Source: Azonexus sp.
GTDB taxonomy: Bacteria > Pseudomonadota > Gammaproteobacteria > Burkholderiales > Rhodocyclaceae
Length of the DNA stretch: 64,000 bases
Assembly (NCBI RefSeq): GCF_023150235.1
Contig: NZ_JAKLLH010000017.1
Location: 1 to 64,000 of the forward strand
Direction of reading: 5' to 3'
The notes beneath the pieces were generated by a model that was given only the letters and a program-made list of their open reading frames with translations, made no database searches and was not told the origin of the DNA. A program made the position numbers and the translations under genes. This document shows positions 17,264 through 26,257 of the stretch, piece by piece; within the stretch, counting starts at the first letter, position 1; the number at the start of each line of letters is the position of its first letter.

Positions 17264-18460
17264 GTGCTGAAAAAAATCAAAACCGAAGACCTGACGCTCG
17301 GCATGCATCTGCATGCCTTCTGCGGCTCCTATCTCGATCATCCGTTCTGGCGTACCCGCTTCGTGCTGGAAGACCCCAAGGACCTTGCCCTGATCAAGGA
17401 ATGCCCAGTCAGCGAAGTATGGATCGATGCAGCAAAAGGGCTGGATGTTGCTGCCGAATTATCCAGCGATGAGTTGGAAGAGCTACCGCCACCTCCCCCC
17501 GCGCCAGCAGTGATCGACAAGACCTCGATGGGCGAGGAAATCAAGCGCGCCACGAAAATCGTCGCCAAGGGCCGCGAAGCGGTCGTCTCGATGTTCCAGG
17601 AAGCGCGCATGGGCAAGGCCATCGAGGCCGAGGCCGCCGCGCCGCTGGTCGAGGAAATCTCCAACTCGGTGCTGCGCAATCCGGGCGCGCTGATCAGCCT
17701 GGCCCGTCTGAAGACCGCCGACGATTACACCTACATGCATTCGGTCGCGGTCTGCGCACTGATGATCGCGCTCGCCCGCCAGCTCGGACTGGACGAACAG
17801 CAGACCCGCGAAGCGGGAATGGCCGGCCTGCTCCACGACCTGGGTAAAGCGATGATTTCGAACGAAATTCTCAACAAGCCGGGCAAGCTGACCGACGAGG
17901 AGTTCGCCATCATCAAGACCCACCCCGCCGAGGGCCACAAGCTGCTGCTCGAAGGCAAGGGGATCAGCGAAATGACCAAGGACGTCTGCCTGCACCATCA
18001 CGAAAAAGTCGATGGCAGCGGCTACCCCAAGGGTCAGAACAGCGAAACAATGAGCCTGTTTGCCAAGATGGGCGCGGTCTGCGACGTCTATGACGCGATC
18101 ACCTCGAACCGTCCCTACAAGGCGGGCTGGGATCCGGCCGAGTCGATCAAGCGGATGGCCGAGTGGAAGGGACATTTCGACCCGGCGGTGTTCCAGGCTT
18201 TCGTCAAGAGCCTCGGCATCTACCCGACCGGCTCGCTGGTCCGGCTGGCTTCGGGCAAACTCGGCGTGGTCATCGAGCAGGGCGAGAAATCCTTGCTGAC
18301 GCCCAAGGTCAAGGTGTTCTACTCGACCAAGGCGCAGGCCTACATCCCCCCCGAAGTGGTTGACCTGGCGCGCAGCCCGGAGAAGATCGCCGGCCGCGAA
18401 GAAGCGAGCAAGTGGGGGATCAAGGACATCGACCGCTACTGGGTAGGCGAGGCCGGTTGA
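17264..18460 (+). CDS. HD-GYP domain protein (cyclic-di-GMP phosphodiesterase)
   Basis: 398 residues from the GTG of VLKKIKTEDLTLGMHLH. The N-terminal DUF3391-like region is followed by an HD-GYP domain with LLHDLGKAMI, the HHHEKVDGSGYP motif and DVYDAITSNRPYK. The GYP signature is intact, so c-di-GMP hydrolysis is expected. An earlier in-frame ATG exists, but the family normally begins at this LKKI. It is one of two c-di-GMP-type proteins in the window, with the GGDEF-EAL protein at 41662. Confidence 0.9.
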   Translation: MLKKIKTEDLTLGMHLHAFCGSYLDHPFWRTRFVLEDPKDLALIKECPVSEVWIDAAKGLDVAAELSSDELEELPPPPPAPAVIDKTSMGEEIKRATKIVAKGREAVVSMFQEARMGKAIEAEAAAPLVEEISNSVLRNPGALISLARLKTADDYTYMHSVAVCALMIALARQLGLDEQQTREAGMAGLLHDLGKAMISNEILNKPGKLTDEEFAIIKTHPAEGHKLLLEGKGISEMTKDVCLHHHEKVDGSGYPKGQNSETMSLFAKMGAVCDVYDAITSNRPYKAGWDPAESIKRMAEWKGHFDPAVFQAFVKSLGIYPTGSLVRLASGKLGVVIEQGEKSLLTPKVKVFYSTKAQAYIPPEVVDLARSPEKIAGREEASKWGIKDIDRYWVGEAG

Positions 18461-18493
18461 CCATGCTTGCTGCCGGCCAGTAAAAAACCGGTT

Positions 18494-18499
18494 TATAAT
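18494..18499 (+). promoter_or_regulatory. -10 box upstream of the SAH riboswitch
   Basis: A perfect TATAAT nine bases before the riboswitch starts. The -35 region is poor (TTGCTG is 21 bases away), so this may be an activator-helped promoter. Confidence 0.45.
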
Positions 18500-18507
18500 C
18501 CGGATCT

Positions 18508-18574
18508 TCCGAGGGGCGCTGCAGGGCGAACAAAAACGTTCGCCCCAGGCTCGGTGCAAAAACGGCGCTCACCC
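18508..18574 (+). promoter_or_regulatory. SAH riboswitch before ahcY
   Basis: Contains the conserved blocks of the S-adenosylhomocysteine riboswitch: CCGAGGGGCGCTGC (18509-18522), a variable hairpin GGGCGAAC/GTTCGCCC, CCAGGCTCGG, then ACGGCGCTCACCC. CCGAG pairs with CTCGG, and GCGC with the distal GGCGCTC as in the known pseudoknot. It switches on ahcY when SAH accumulates. This class is typical of beta- and gammaproteobacteria. Confidence 0.95.
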
Positions 18575-18690
18575 GATCATTGTTCAAATCCGTGCCGGGC
18601 ACGGGGCGACAAGCGGGTGGGTGCGGAATTCTCCGGCACCGGCACCGTTTTTGCCCTCCCGGCCACACAGTTCAATCGAAGGAGCTTGCT

Positions 18691-20103
18691 GTGGCTGAAT
18701 TCAAAGACTACGTCATCGCCGACATCAACCTTGCCGACTGGGGTCGCAAGGAAATCAAGATCGCCGAAGGTGAAATGCCCGGCCTGATGGCCATTCGCGA
18801 GGAATTCGCGAAGACCCAGCCCCTGAAGGGCGCGCGCATCACCGGCTCGCTGCACATGACGATCCAGACCGCCGTGCTGATCGAAACGCTGACCGCGCTC
18901 GGCGCCGAAGTCCGCTGGGCCTCGTGCAATATTTTCTCGACCCAGGATCACGCCGCTGCCGCCATCGCCGCCGCCAACATCCCGGTCTTCGCGGTCAAGG
19001 GCGAAACCCTGGTCGACTACTGGGATTACACCCACCGCATCTTCGAGTGGCCAAATGAAAGTGGCGCGGCGGTCTACTCCAACATGATCCTCGACGACGG
19101 CGGCGATGCCACTCTGCTGCTGCACCTCGGCGCCAAGGCTGAAAAAGACATTTCCGTGCTGGCCAAGCCGGGGTCTGAAGAAGAAACCATCCTCTTCGCC
19201 GCGATCAAGGCCAAGCTAGCCGTCGATCCGACCTGGTACTCGGTGCGCCTGGCCCAAATCAAGGGCGTGACCGAAGAAACCACCACCGGTGTCCATCGCC
19301 TGTACCAGATGCACCAGCGCGGCGACCTCAAGTTCCCGGCGATCAACGTCAATGACTCGGTCACCAAGTCCAAGTTCGACAATCTCTACGGCTGCCGCGA
19401 ATCGCTGGTCGATGGCATCAAGCGCGCCACCGACGTGATGGTCGCCGGCAAGATCGCCGTCGTCTGCGGCTACGGCGATGTCGGCAAGGGTTCCGCTCAA
19501 GCCCTGCGCGCCCTGTCTGCCCAAGTCTGGGTCACCGAAATCGACCCGATCTGCGCCCTGCAGGCCGCGATGGAAGGCTACCGCGTCGTGACCATGGAAT
19601 ACGCCGCCGACCAGGCCGACATCTTCGTCACCACCACCGGCAACTTCCACGTCATTCAGCACGACCACATGGTCAAGATGAAGAACAACGCCATCGTCTG
19701 CAACATCGGCCACTTCGACAACGAAATCGACGTCGCCTCGCTGGAACAGTACCAGTGGGAAGAAATCAAGCCGCAGGTCGATCACGTCATCTTCCCCGAC
19801 GGCAAGCGCATCATCCTGCTCGCCAAGGGCCGCCTGGTGAACCTCGGCTGCGCCACCGGCCACCCGTCCTACGTGATGTCCTCGTCCTTCGCCAACCAGA
19901 CCATCGCCCAGATCGAGCTGTTCACCAAGACCGGCGAATACCCGGTCGGCGTGTACACGCTGCCCAAGCACCTCGACGAAAAGGTCGCCCGTCTGCAGCT
20001 GAAGACGCTCAACGTGCAACTGACGACGCTGACGCAGCAGCAAGCCGATTACATCGGCGTCCCGGTCGAAGGTCCGTACAAGGCCGATCACTATCGTTAT
20101 TGA
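18691..20103 (+). CDS. ahcY: Adenosylhomocysteinase
   Basis: 470 residues from a GTG ([14 protein letters not shown]) with AAGGAG six bases before it. NAD-binding [11 protein letters not shown], substrate-site [14 protein letters not shown] and the C-terminal KADHYRY are typical. Hydrolyses SAH to adenosine and homocysteine, keeping methylation running; controlled by the SAH riboswitch. Confidence 0.97.
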   Translation: MAEFKDYVIADINLADWGRKEIKIAEGEMPGLMAIREEFAKTQPLKGARITGSLHMTIQTAVLIETLTALGAEVRWASCNIFSTQDHAAAAIAAANIPVFAVKGETLVDYWDYTHRIFEWPNESGAAVYSNMILDDGGDATLLLHLGAKAEKDISVLAKPGSEEETILFAAIKAKLAVDPTWYSVRLAQIKGVTEETTTGVHRLYQMHQRGDLKFPAINVNDSVTKSKFDNLYGCRESLVDGIKRATDVMVAGKIAVVCGYGDVGKGSAQALRALSAQVWVTEIDPICALQAAMEGYRVVTMEYAADQADIFVTTTGNFHVIQHDHMVKMKNNAIVCNIGHFDNEIDVASLEQYQWEEIKPQVDHVIFPDGKRIILLAKGRLVNLGCATGHPSYVMSSSFANQTIAQIELFTKTGEYPVGVYTLPKHLDEKVARLQLKTLNVQLTTLTQQQADYIGVPVEGPYKADHYRY

Positions 20104-20116
20104 TTAGCTGCCAGGC

Positions 20117-20167
20117 GTTAGCTATTAGGGGGAGAGTAAAACCCTTCCGGTTTCGCTAATAGCTAAC
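20117..20167. repeat. Intergenic inverted repeat between ahcY and the next gene
   Basis: GTTAGCTATTAG (20117-20128) and its exact reverse complement CTAATAGCTAAC (20156-20167) enclose 27 bases. No U-tract follows. It may be a RNA-processing hairpin or a small repeat element in the ahcY-metF transcript. Confidence 0.6.
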
Positions 20168-20188
20168 CGCTCACAACTACCCGCCAAC

Positions 20189-21013
20189 ATGAGCATGAAC
20201 TCCTTCCACGCCCGGCAAGGCAAGCCGCGCGACGAAAAACCGGCGAAAAAGCCGGTCGACCGTGGCGGCATGCTGCGCGCCGATGCCCTGCTCGTCCAGC
20301 AGGGTCTGGCCACGTCGCGAACCGCTGCCCAGCGCCTGATCGAAGCGGGTCGGGTGCTGCTCGACGGCACCCCGCTGAGCAAGGCCGCGCTGTCCTTACC
20401 GCCGGATGCCGCGCTCAGCGTGGTCGCCGACGAGGACGACCGCTACGTCTCGCGCGGCGGCCTCAAGCTGGCTGGCGCGCTGGCCGCAAGCGGGATGCGC
20501 GTGGCGGGGCTCCGCTGCCTCGATGTCGGTCAATCCACTGGCGGCTTTTCCGACTGTCTGCTGCAGGCAGGCGCGGCACAGGTGGTCGGGGTCGATGTTG
20601 GCCACGGTCAACTGCATCCACGGCTGAAAACCGAGCCGCGCCTGAGCGCGATCGAAGGCGTCAATTGCCGCCACCTGAGCCCGGCCGACCTCGGCCCGGC
20701 GCTGCCCCCCGGCGGCTTCGACCGGATCGTCGGCGACGTCTCCTTCATCTCGCTGACGCTGATCCTGCCGCAACTGCCGCCGCTGCTGGCGGCCGACGGC
20801 GAAATGCTGCTGCTGGTCAAACCGCAGTTCGAAGTTGGCCCCGGCAATCTCGGCAAGGGCGGCATCGTCCGCGACCCGGCGCTCTACGCCGAAGTCGAGC
20901 AGAAATTCCGCGATTTGGCGCAAAATCTCGGGTTGACCGTAAAAGCCTGGCTGAACAGCCCGATTGCGGGCGGCGACGGCAACCGTGAATTCTTCATCTG
21001 GCTGAACCCATGA
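20189..21013 (+). CDS. TlyA-family rRNA 2'-O-methyltransferase
   Basis: 274 residues. An S4 RNA-binding domain (RADALLVQQGLATSRTAAQRLIEAGRVLLDG) is followed by an FtsJ/RrmJ-like methyltransferase with the SAM motif CLDVGQSTGGFSDCLLQAGA and KPQFEVG. TlyA methylates 16S and/or 23S rRNA; its haemolysin name is historical. The first 27 residues before MLRADALL are unusual and are encoded partly by a CGGTCGACCG copy (20253-20262), so the true start may be at 20270. Confidence 0.88.
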   Translation: MSMNSFHARQGKPRDEKPAKKPVDRGGMLRADALLVQQGLATSRTAAQRLIEAGRVLLDGTPLSKAALSLPPDAALSVVADEDDRYVSRGGLKLAGALAASGMRVAGLRCLDVGQSTGGFSDCLLQAGAAQVVGVDVGHGQLHPRLKTEPRLSAIEGVNCRHLSPADLGPALPPGGFDRIVGDVSFISLTLILPQLPPLLAADGEMLLLVKPQFEVGPGNLGKGGIVRDPALYAEVEQKFRDLAQNLGLTVKAWLNSPIAGGDGNREFFIWLNP

Positions 21014-21840
21014 AAACCGAAATCTCCATCGAATTCTTCCCGCCGCAGACGCCCGAAGGCGTCGAGAAACTGCGCGTGACGCGCCAGAAGCTGGCCGAAC
21101 TCAAGCCCGAGTTCTTCTCGGTCACCTATGGCGCCGGCGGCTCGACCCGCGAGCGCACCTTCGCCGTGGTCAAGGAAATCGCCGCCGAAGGCTTCGACGC
21201 CGCGCCGCACCTGTCGTGCATCGGCTCCAGCCGCGAGTCGATCCGCGAAATCCTCGCCGAATACAAGGAAGCCGGCATCAAGCGCATCGTCGCCCTGCGC
21301 GGCGACCTGCCCTCGGGCATGGCCGAAACCGGCGAATTCCGCTACGCCAACGAGCTGGTCGAATTCATCCGTGCCGAGACCGGCGACCACTTCAGCCTTG
21401 AGGTTGCTGCCTACCCCGAATGGCACCCCCAGGCCAAGAGCCCGAAGGATGACCTCGATGCCTTCGTGCGCAAGGTCAAGGCCGGCGCCAACTCGGCGAT
21501 CACGCAATACTTCTACAACGCCGACGCCTACTTCCACTTTGTCGACGAAGCCCGCGCACTGGGCGTCGAAGTACCGATCATCCCCGGCATCATGCCCATC
21601 GTCGGCTTCACCAAGCTGGCCCGCTTCTCGGACGCCTGCGGCGCCGACATCCCGCGCTGGATGCGCAAGAAGTTCGAAAGCTTCGGCGACGACAGCGACT
21701 CGATCCGCGCCTTCGGCCTCGACGTCGTCACCGAGCTCTGCGAACGCCTGCTCCAGGGCGGCGCCCCCGGCCTGCACTTCTATTGCATGAACCAGGCCGG
21801 ACTCACCACTGAGATCTGCAAACGACTCGGGAGCAAGTAG
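21010..21840 (+). CDS. metF: Methylenetetrahydrofolate reductase
   Basis: 276 residues with SIEFFPPQTPEGVEKL, FFSVTYGAGGSTRERT and the FAD-site motif ALRGDLP. Makes 5-methyl-THF for methionine synthesis. Its ATG overlaps the preceding stop by four bases; ahcY, the rRNA methyltransferase and metF form one unit of the methyl cycle. Confidence 0.96.
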   Translation: MKTEISIEFFPPQTPEGVEKLRVTRQKLAELKPEFFSVTYGAGGSTRERTFAVVKEIAAEGFDAAPHLSCIGSSRESIREILAEYKEAGIKRIVALRGDLPSGMAETGEFRYANELVEFIRAETGDHFSLEVAAYPEWHPQAKSPKDDLDAFVRKVKAGANSAITQYFYNADAYFHFVDEARALGVEVPIIPGIMPIVGFTKLARFSDACGADIPRWMRKKFESFGDDSDSIRAFGLDVVTELCERLLQGGAPGLHFYCMNQAGLTTEICKRLGSK

Positions 21841-21863
21841 TTTTTTACTTACTCAGGAGGCTT

Positions 21864-21898
21864 GAAGAGGAAGTCCTCAGCCGGGACTTCTCCTCTTC
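21864..21898 (+). terminator. Probable terminator of metF
   Basis: GAAGAGGAAGTCC pairs with GGACTTCTCCTCTTC (two-base bulge), 24 bases after the stop, followed by a pyrimidine-rich TTCCTTCTCC tract rather than a pure T-run. Confidence 0.55.
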
Positions 21899-21970
21899 TT
21901 CCTTCTCCTTGCCTGCCTCCCCTTTTCAAGGCTGATCTTTTCGGCAATATCGTCGTGCGTCACGCCGAGT

Positions 21971-22003
21971 CACGGTCAACCGGGAAAAATGGCATTTTTG
22001 AGG
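21971..22003 (+). repeat. GGTCAACC hairpin element after metF
   Basis: CACGGTCAACCGGGAAAAA-TGGCA-TTTTTG. Same design as the repeat beside fic, with one half of the palindrome changed (GGTCAACC). Intergenic between convergent metF and the HerA-like gene. Confidence 0.6.
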
Positions 22004-22031
22004 CGCCAGGAAGGATGAGGGAGGAGAGGCT

Positions 22032-23645
22032 TCAGCGTCGCCCGCCCAGAATCGACCCCAGGACACCACGCAAAATCTGCTTCCCCAACTCGCGCCCTAC
22101 CGTGCCGGCAATGCCGCGCACCGCACTTTTGGCGGCGGCCTCCAGCACGCCTTCCCTTCGTCCGCCACGCGGTCCGCTGCTGCCGCCGAGCAATTCACCC
22201 AGGCCCCCGAGCAAGCCAGTATCTTTTTCTTCCCCATTCTGGCGTCCACTCGCCCCCCCTTTCCTCTCTACCGCACTGGCGCTGGCATTACGGCTGGATG
22301 CGCCGGTAGCCGTTGGAGATGCCGGTGCTGGAATCGCTCCCGGGCGTGCAGGCACCACAGCATCGCCGGGGCGCACTCCCTTGAGTATCTCGTAGGCAGA
22401 TTCACGATCAATGGTTTCACCATAACGGGTCAAGGTGGGCTGAAACAGTATCTGGCTCCGTCGCTCATCGACACTTAACGGTCCCAGGCGGGATGCCGGC
22501 GGAAAGATCATCGCCCGCTCGACCACATTGGGGCGCCCCAGCTCGTCAAGGAAGGAAATCAAGGCCTCGCCAACGGCCAGTTCGGTGATGATGCTCGCGG
22601 CATCGAAAGCGGGATTGGCTCGCATGGTTTGCGCCGCTGCTTGAACCGCTTTCTGATCGCGCGGGGTAAAAGCCCGCAGAGCGTGCTGGACCCGGTTACC
22701 CAGTTGCCCAAGAATTTTCTCCGGAACATCCAGCGGGTTCTGGGTCACGAAAAAGACCCCGACACCTTTCGAGCGAATCAGGCGTACGACCTGCTCGACC
22801 TTGTCGATCAGCGCCTGCGGCGCATCGGCAAATAGCAAATGCGCTTCGTCGAAGAAGAACACCAGCTTCGGTTTGTCGAGATCGCCCGTTTCCGGTAGAT
22901 GCTCGAACAATTCGGCAAGCAACCAGAGCAGGAACGTGGAATACAGCGCGGGGGTATGGATCAGTTTTTCAGCAGCCAGGATATTGATTACCCCCCGTCC
23001 GTTGGCATCGCACTGCATCAGGTCGTGGATGTCGAGCATGGGTTCGCCGAAGAAATAATCGCCACTCTGCTCTTCCAGCGTCAGCAGACCACGCTGTATG
23101 GCTCCAATCGATGCCGACGAGACATTACCGTATTCACTCTTGTAATCCTTGGCATTCTCGCCAACGTATTGAACCATCGCCCGCAAGTCCTTGAGATCAA
23201 GCAGCAGCAGCCCTTCATCGTCGGCGATACGAAACACCATTTGCAACACGCCGGTCTGGGTTTCGTTGAGTGCGAGCAGGCGTGCCAGCAACAAGGGGCC
23301 CAGGTCGGAAATGGTTGCCCGAACCGGCACGCCTTGTTCTCCGAAAACATCCCAGAAGGCAACCGGATTGGCAAATGGCTGAAAACCCTCCAGCCCCAGG
23401 TCATCGATCCGTTTCTGCAAGCGCGGCGTTATCTGGCCGGCTGCTCCGATACCCGAGAGATCGCCCTTGACATCAGCCATGAAAACCGGGATTCCAGCGT
23501 ACGACAAGCGTTCAGCCAAGGATTGCAAGGTAACGGTTTTCCCCGTTCCGGTGGCGCCGGTCACCAGGCCATGACGATTGGCCATGCGTGGCAACAAGGC
23601 AGGAAAGCCCACATCGGACTTGGCTAGATACATGGGTTCGCTCAT
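22032..23645 (-). CDS. HerA-like helicase/ATPase, DUF853 (YjgR) family
   Basis: 537 residues. Walker [13 protein letters not shown], Walker [13 protein letters not shown], and [25 protein letters not shown] typical of DUF853/YjgR ATPases, which resemble HerA and FtsK/VirB4 pumps. The Ala/Gly/Arg-rich C-terminal tail ends in [11 protein letters not shown]. Cellular role unknown; it is transcribed in the same direction as the upstream secretion locus but separated from it by a terminator. Confidence 0.88.
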   Translation of the reverse strand: MSEPMYLAKSDVGFPALLPRMANRHGLVTGATGTGKTVTLQSLAERLSYAGIPVFMADVKGDLSGIGAAGQITPRLQKRIDDLGLEGFQPFANPVAFWDVFGEQGVPVRATISDLGPLLLARLLALNETQTGVLQMVFRIADDEGLLLLDLKDLRAMVQYVGENAKDYKSEYGNVSSASIGAIQRGLLTLEEQSGDYFFGEPMLDIHDLMQCDANGRGVINILAAEKLIHTPALYSTFLLWLLAELFEHLPETGDLDKPKLVFFFDEAHLLFADAPQALIDKVEQVVRLIRSKGVGVFFVTQNPLDVPEKILGQLGNRVQHALRAFTPRDQKAVQAAAQTMRANPAFDAASIITELAVGEALISFLDELGRPNVVERAMIFPPASRLGPLSVDERRSQILFQPTLTRYGETIDRESAYEILKGVRPGDAVVPARPGAIPAPASPTATGASSRNASASAVERKGGASGRQNGEEKDTGLLGGLGELLGGSSGPRGGRREGVLEAAAKSAVRGIAGTVGRELGKQILRGVLGSILGGRR

Positions 23646-23667
23646 GGCGCGGTCTCACAAAATGAAA

Positions 23668-23700
23668 GGGCTGCCGGGAGGGTTCCCGGCAGCCCCGATT
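23668..23700. terminator. Strong hairpin terminator after the repeat-protein gene
   Basis: A perfect 12-bp stem GGGCTGCCGGGA/TCCCGGCAGCCC with loop GGGT. On the minus strand it is followed by TTTCATTTT, and on the plus strand by CGATTTTT, so it can act both ways. It ends the 23742-29185 locus. Confidence 0.85.
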
Positions 23701-23741
23701 TTTACCTGCTTTGACCTTGATCGCCAAGCAGGCAAAAAGAC

Positions 23742-24056
23742 TTACTTGCCGCCAATCACGCCGGCTTCGTTGGCTGCGGTGTTGTTCTTGCCAACTGCAA
23801 CAGCCGTGGCGTTCTTCTGCGAAGCCTTGATGTTGGTATTGCCTTGGATCTGGGTACCGCCCTTGATTGCACCCGTGGTGTTCTTGGCCGTATTGCCTTC
23901 ACCAACGGCGACAGCGGTGACGTTCTTGTTTTCAGCCGCAATGTTGGTATTACCCTGGATCTGAACGCCTTGCGGGTTGGAGGAACGCTGAGCCTGCTGG
24001 GCAAAAACCGGGGAAGCAACAACGGCGGCGGCAATCATCATAGAAATCAGACGCAT
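23742..24056 (-). CDS. Secreted two-repeat protein, candidate fibre (amyloid-like) subunit
   Basis: 104 residues. Signal peptide MRLISMMIAAAVVASPVFA, then two 37-residue repeats: the first holds QIQGNTNIAAENKN-TAVAVGEGNTAKN, the second QIQGNTNIKASQKN-TAVAVGKNNTAAN. About two thirds of positions are the same, with evenly spaced Gly, Asn and Gln. This spacing resembles curlin repeats of CsgA/CsgB. It has its own strong promoter and terminator, as expected for a major subunit, and is the last gene of the CsgG-like locus. AGGAGA precedes the ATG. The fibre role is inferred; the repeats are seen. Confidence 0.75.
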   Translation of the reverse strand: MRLISMMIAAAVVASPVFAQQAQRSSNPQGVQIQGNTNIAAENKNVTAVAVGEGNTAKNTTGAIKGGTQIQGNTNIKASQKNATAVAVGKNNTAANEAGVIGGK

Positions 24057-24078
24057 GATATCAATCTCCTGTTACGGT

Positions 24079-24108
24079 TATATAGGTACTGCTGCTGAAA
24101 ATAGTCAA
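24079..24108 (-). promoter_or_regulatory. Sigma-70 promoter of the two-repeat protein gene
   Basis: Minus strand TTGACT, 18-bp spacer, TATATA, about 25 bases before the ATG at 24056. The best-looking promoter in the locus; it would give the last gene extra transcription. Confidence 0.7.
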
Positions 24109-24120
24109 GGGCTGCTTCAT

Positions 24121-24738
24121 TCAGCCGGTAACTACCTTGAAGACCACGCGACGGTTTCTGGGGTCGCGTGCATCGAGGTTTCTTAAGGTATCGCTCGAGC
24201 CCTTGCCGATCGGAACCAGGCGCCTGCGATCGATACCACTCCTGGAAGTAAGGAAATTGATCACCGACTCCGCTCGCTCACGAGAAAGCTGCAGGTTCCG
24301 GTCATAATTTCCCGAAGAATCGGTATGTCCCTCAACGATGATGCAACGCTCATTGAGCGAAAGAGATTTTGCGATCAGGTTGAGCGTACTTTCAGAGGCT
24401 GGCGAAATGGTTGCACTGCCAACATTGAACTGAATCGGGAAGTCGACCCCCGTCGAACGCACCTCCGGCGGCAACTGGAAGCAATCGCGGGCAACCGGCG
24501 GTGCGCTGGACGACGGCGCCGGAGCAGCCGACTCCATTCCAGCCGGCTGGCTGTCAAAAACAATCGCCCGTGTCCGCGCCTTCGGTTTGACGACACCCGC
24601 CTCCGACGGGGCATTCATTGCCCGTTCGAGCTCCTTGAGTTTTTCTTCTTCGGTCGATGCATTTGCCGAACCCAGAACGCCGCACAGCACGGCGGTAATG
24701 CAAGTTCTGGCTATCATCCCTTTTCTGGTGTTGAACAT
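24121..24738 (-). CDS. OmpA-family envelope protein, peptidoglycan anchor
   Basis: 205 residues from ATG MFNTRKGMIARTC. Signal peptide (cut near ANA-STEEE), a linker of about residues 30-95 rich in Ala/Pro/Ser, then an OmpA C-terminal domain: PIQFNVGSATISPASESTL, the peptidoglycan-binding EGHTDSSGNYDRNLQLSRER, and RRVVFKVVTG at the end. Probably ties the secretion locus to the cell wall. It begins five bases after the preceding gene. Confidence 0.85.
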   Translation of the reverse strand: MFNTRKGMIARTCITAVLCGVLGSANASTEEEKLKELERAMNAPSEAGVVKPKARTRAIVFDSQPAGMESAAPAPSSSAPPVARDCFQLPPEVRSTGVDFPIQFNVGSATISPASESTLNLIAKSLSLNERCIIVEGHTDSSGNYDRNLQLSRERAESVINFLTSRSGIDRRRLVPIGKGSSDTLRNLDARDPRNRRVVFKVVTG

Positions 24739-24743
24739 GTTTT

Positions 24744-25049
24744 TTACCTGCAAACGTTGATCACTTCTTTCGTCGTTACGACGATATCCTTGGGCTGACG
24801 CCCTCCCTGGCCGGCCTGTGCCGTACCGACATTGACACTGCAATCTCCGCCGCGCCGACTGCCGACATTGACTACGCGCTTCTCCTGCGTTGGGGTGTTC
24901 TGCCCCTTTTGCTGCTCGGACCAGCGCTTGGCCATTGCGTTGTTGACCTTGGTCTGTCCGGAAGCCCCCAGATTCTGCACAGCCTCCGCGCCGAAGGGCA
25001 AAATCGCCAAGGCGAAGACCAGCCCGAAAACATGCTTATTTGCATTCAT
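24744..25049 (-). CDS. Small secreted protein with C-terminal Cys motif
   Basis: 101 residues from MNANKHVFGLVFALAIL (signal peptide, cut near AEA-VQN). AGGAGG lies 11 bases before this ATG. The C-terminus has RVVNVGSRRGGDCSVNVGT and ends VINVCR. The NVG...C.VNVG and final C-[RK] pattern recurs in the proteins at 25036 and 26998. Two Cys probably form one disulfide. No known family recognised; likely minor fibre or chaperone component. Confidence 0.65.
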   Translation of the reverse strand: MNANKHVFGLVFALAILPFGAEAVQNLGASGQTKVNNAMAKRWSEQQKGQNTPTQEKRVVNVGSRRGGDCSVNVGTAQAGQGGRQPKDIVVTTKEVINVCR

Positions 25050-25338
25050 TGCTGACAATCCCTCCTATGTTGGTGCACGCCTTCTTGTTTCGACCGCCAA
25101 CGATCGTGGTGACATTCGTTGCCGATACGCTGATGCGGGTATTGTTCTTCACGTCGCCCTGAACAACACCGACGCGATTCTTGGCCACCGTATTCTCACC
25201 GGTGGCAATTGCAGTCATGTTATTGGTGGAAGCCGTAATCTCGGTATTTCCTTGCACCCTGGTCCGCTGGCTGGTCTGAGCCCACAGCGAAACGGTGGAA
25301 AGGCCAAGGACGATCATGACCAGTGTTTTCGCTTTCAT
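25036..25338 (-). CDS. Secreted repeat protein, candidate fibre subunit or nucleator
   Basis: 100 residues. Signal peptide (cut near LWA-QTS), then TRVQGNTEITASTNNMTAIA and, later, VKNNTRISVSATNVTTIVGG: the same NT-I-(S/A)-N-T-(A/T)I-G pattern as in the protein at 23742. The end KACTNIGGIVSNECK carries two Cys and the final C-[RK]. By analogy with CsgB it could be a minor subunit that nucleates the major one. Its ATG overlaps the stop of the metallopeptidase gene by four bases. Confidence 0.72.
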   Translation of the reverse strand: MKAKTLVMIVLGLSTVSLWAQTSQRTRVQGNTEITASTNNMTAIATGENTVAKNRVGVVQGDVKNNTRISVSATNVTTIVGGRNKKACTNIGGIVSNECK

Positions 25339-26243
25339 TGGATGTACCCCGAAAAAGTCAGCGGCAGACGTGTCGGCGGGCGGCCTTTCCTGAATGCTTC
25401 GCGCATTGCCTGCAACTCATCGTCACCCACGCCCAGTTTGCGGGCACTGAACGACTTGGGGTCTGGCGTGAACATCAGGTAAGCCTGCATCTCATTGATG
25501 ACCAACTCCTCGTTCTGCACTGCGTAATTGAAAGCTGCCAGGAAACGCTTGAAGTGCCCCCGTTGCTCCTCGCTCAGGGTTTCATACCAGAAACGCTGGC
25601 AGTATTTGGCATAATGGCCGTTGGAGTAGTACTCGCCATGCGACATTTCATGCAGCAGGATGGCAAGGCGGGCATCGCCGGAAACCATGGGTTCATTGCT
25701 TTTCCGGCCTTGCTCCTGCGGTACCGACAGGATGACCACATCCGGCCGCAGCCCCTGGTAGAAACCTCGCCACATCCGCATCATCCCGTGTTCGAGCAGA
25801 AAATTACGCACGAGCACCTCGTCGGAATTCAACTCGACCTTGTCGCGCAGGGCATAGTTGTAGAACTGCACCAGTTCCGAAACCAGAATATCGTGACCGA
25901 AGGCAAAATCCGCTTGCGTACGACGAGCAGCTTCAAAATAGCGGCTCAACTCGGCATCCGTCAGCACCTTGGGATAAGGCTCCATGAACTGCTGCTCGGT
26001 AAACTGGGTCACACGATTGAAACTACGCCCCTGGTGGCTCAAACCCGGGAAATCAAATACGTAAATATTCGGATTATCCGCATACTGCCAGACCGTCAGA
26101 CTATCGCTGCGCGACCGCAAGATCTGCTGGAAATCACCGGAGTAGAAATCCAGAGACCAAGCGAGATTCGACAACGCAAGCAGACACGCCAACAGCCAGC
26201 CATGCCGAAAAACCGAACCACTCCGCCGCACCCCCATGTTCAT
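25335..26243 (-). CDS. Secreted zinc metallopeptidase-like protein (HExxH)
   Basis: 302 residues with a signal peptide (LLACLLALSNLAWS). HEMSH at 198-202 gives two zinc ligands and the catalytic Glu; NEMQAY near residue 251 is a good third ligand, giving a gluzincin-type HExxH...E site. FYNYALRD, HGMMRMWRGFYQG and KYCQRFWYE look like conserved structural motifs. No named family recognised. Within the locus it could process or clear the secreted subunits; it is translationally coupled to the repeat protein at 25036. Confidence 0.7.
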   Translation of the reverse strand: MNMGVRRSGSVFRHGWLLACLLALSNLAWSLDFYSGDFQQILRSRSDSLTVWQYADNPNIYVFDFPGLSHQGRSFNRVTQFTEQQFMEPYPKVLTDAELSRYFEAARRTQADFAFGHDILVSELVQFYNYALRDKVELNSDEVLVRNFLLEHGMMRMWRGFYQGLRPDVVILSVPQEQGRKSNEPMVSGDARLAILLHEMSHGEYYSNGHYAKYCQRFWYETLSEEQRGHFKRFLAAFNYAVQNEELVINEMQAYLMFTPDPKSFSARKLGVGDDELQAMREAFRKGRPPTRLPLTFSGYIQ

Positions 26244-26257
26244 CTCCCGTCAATTGA

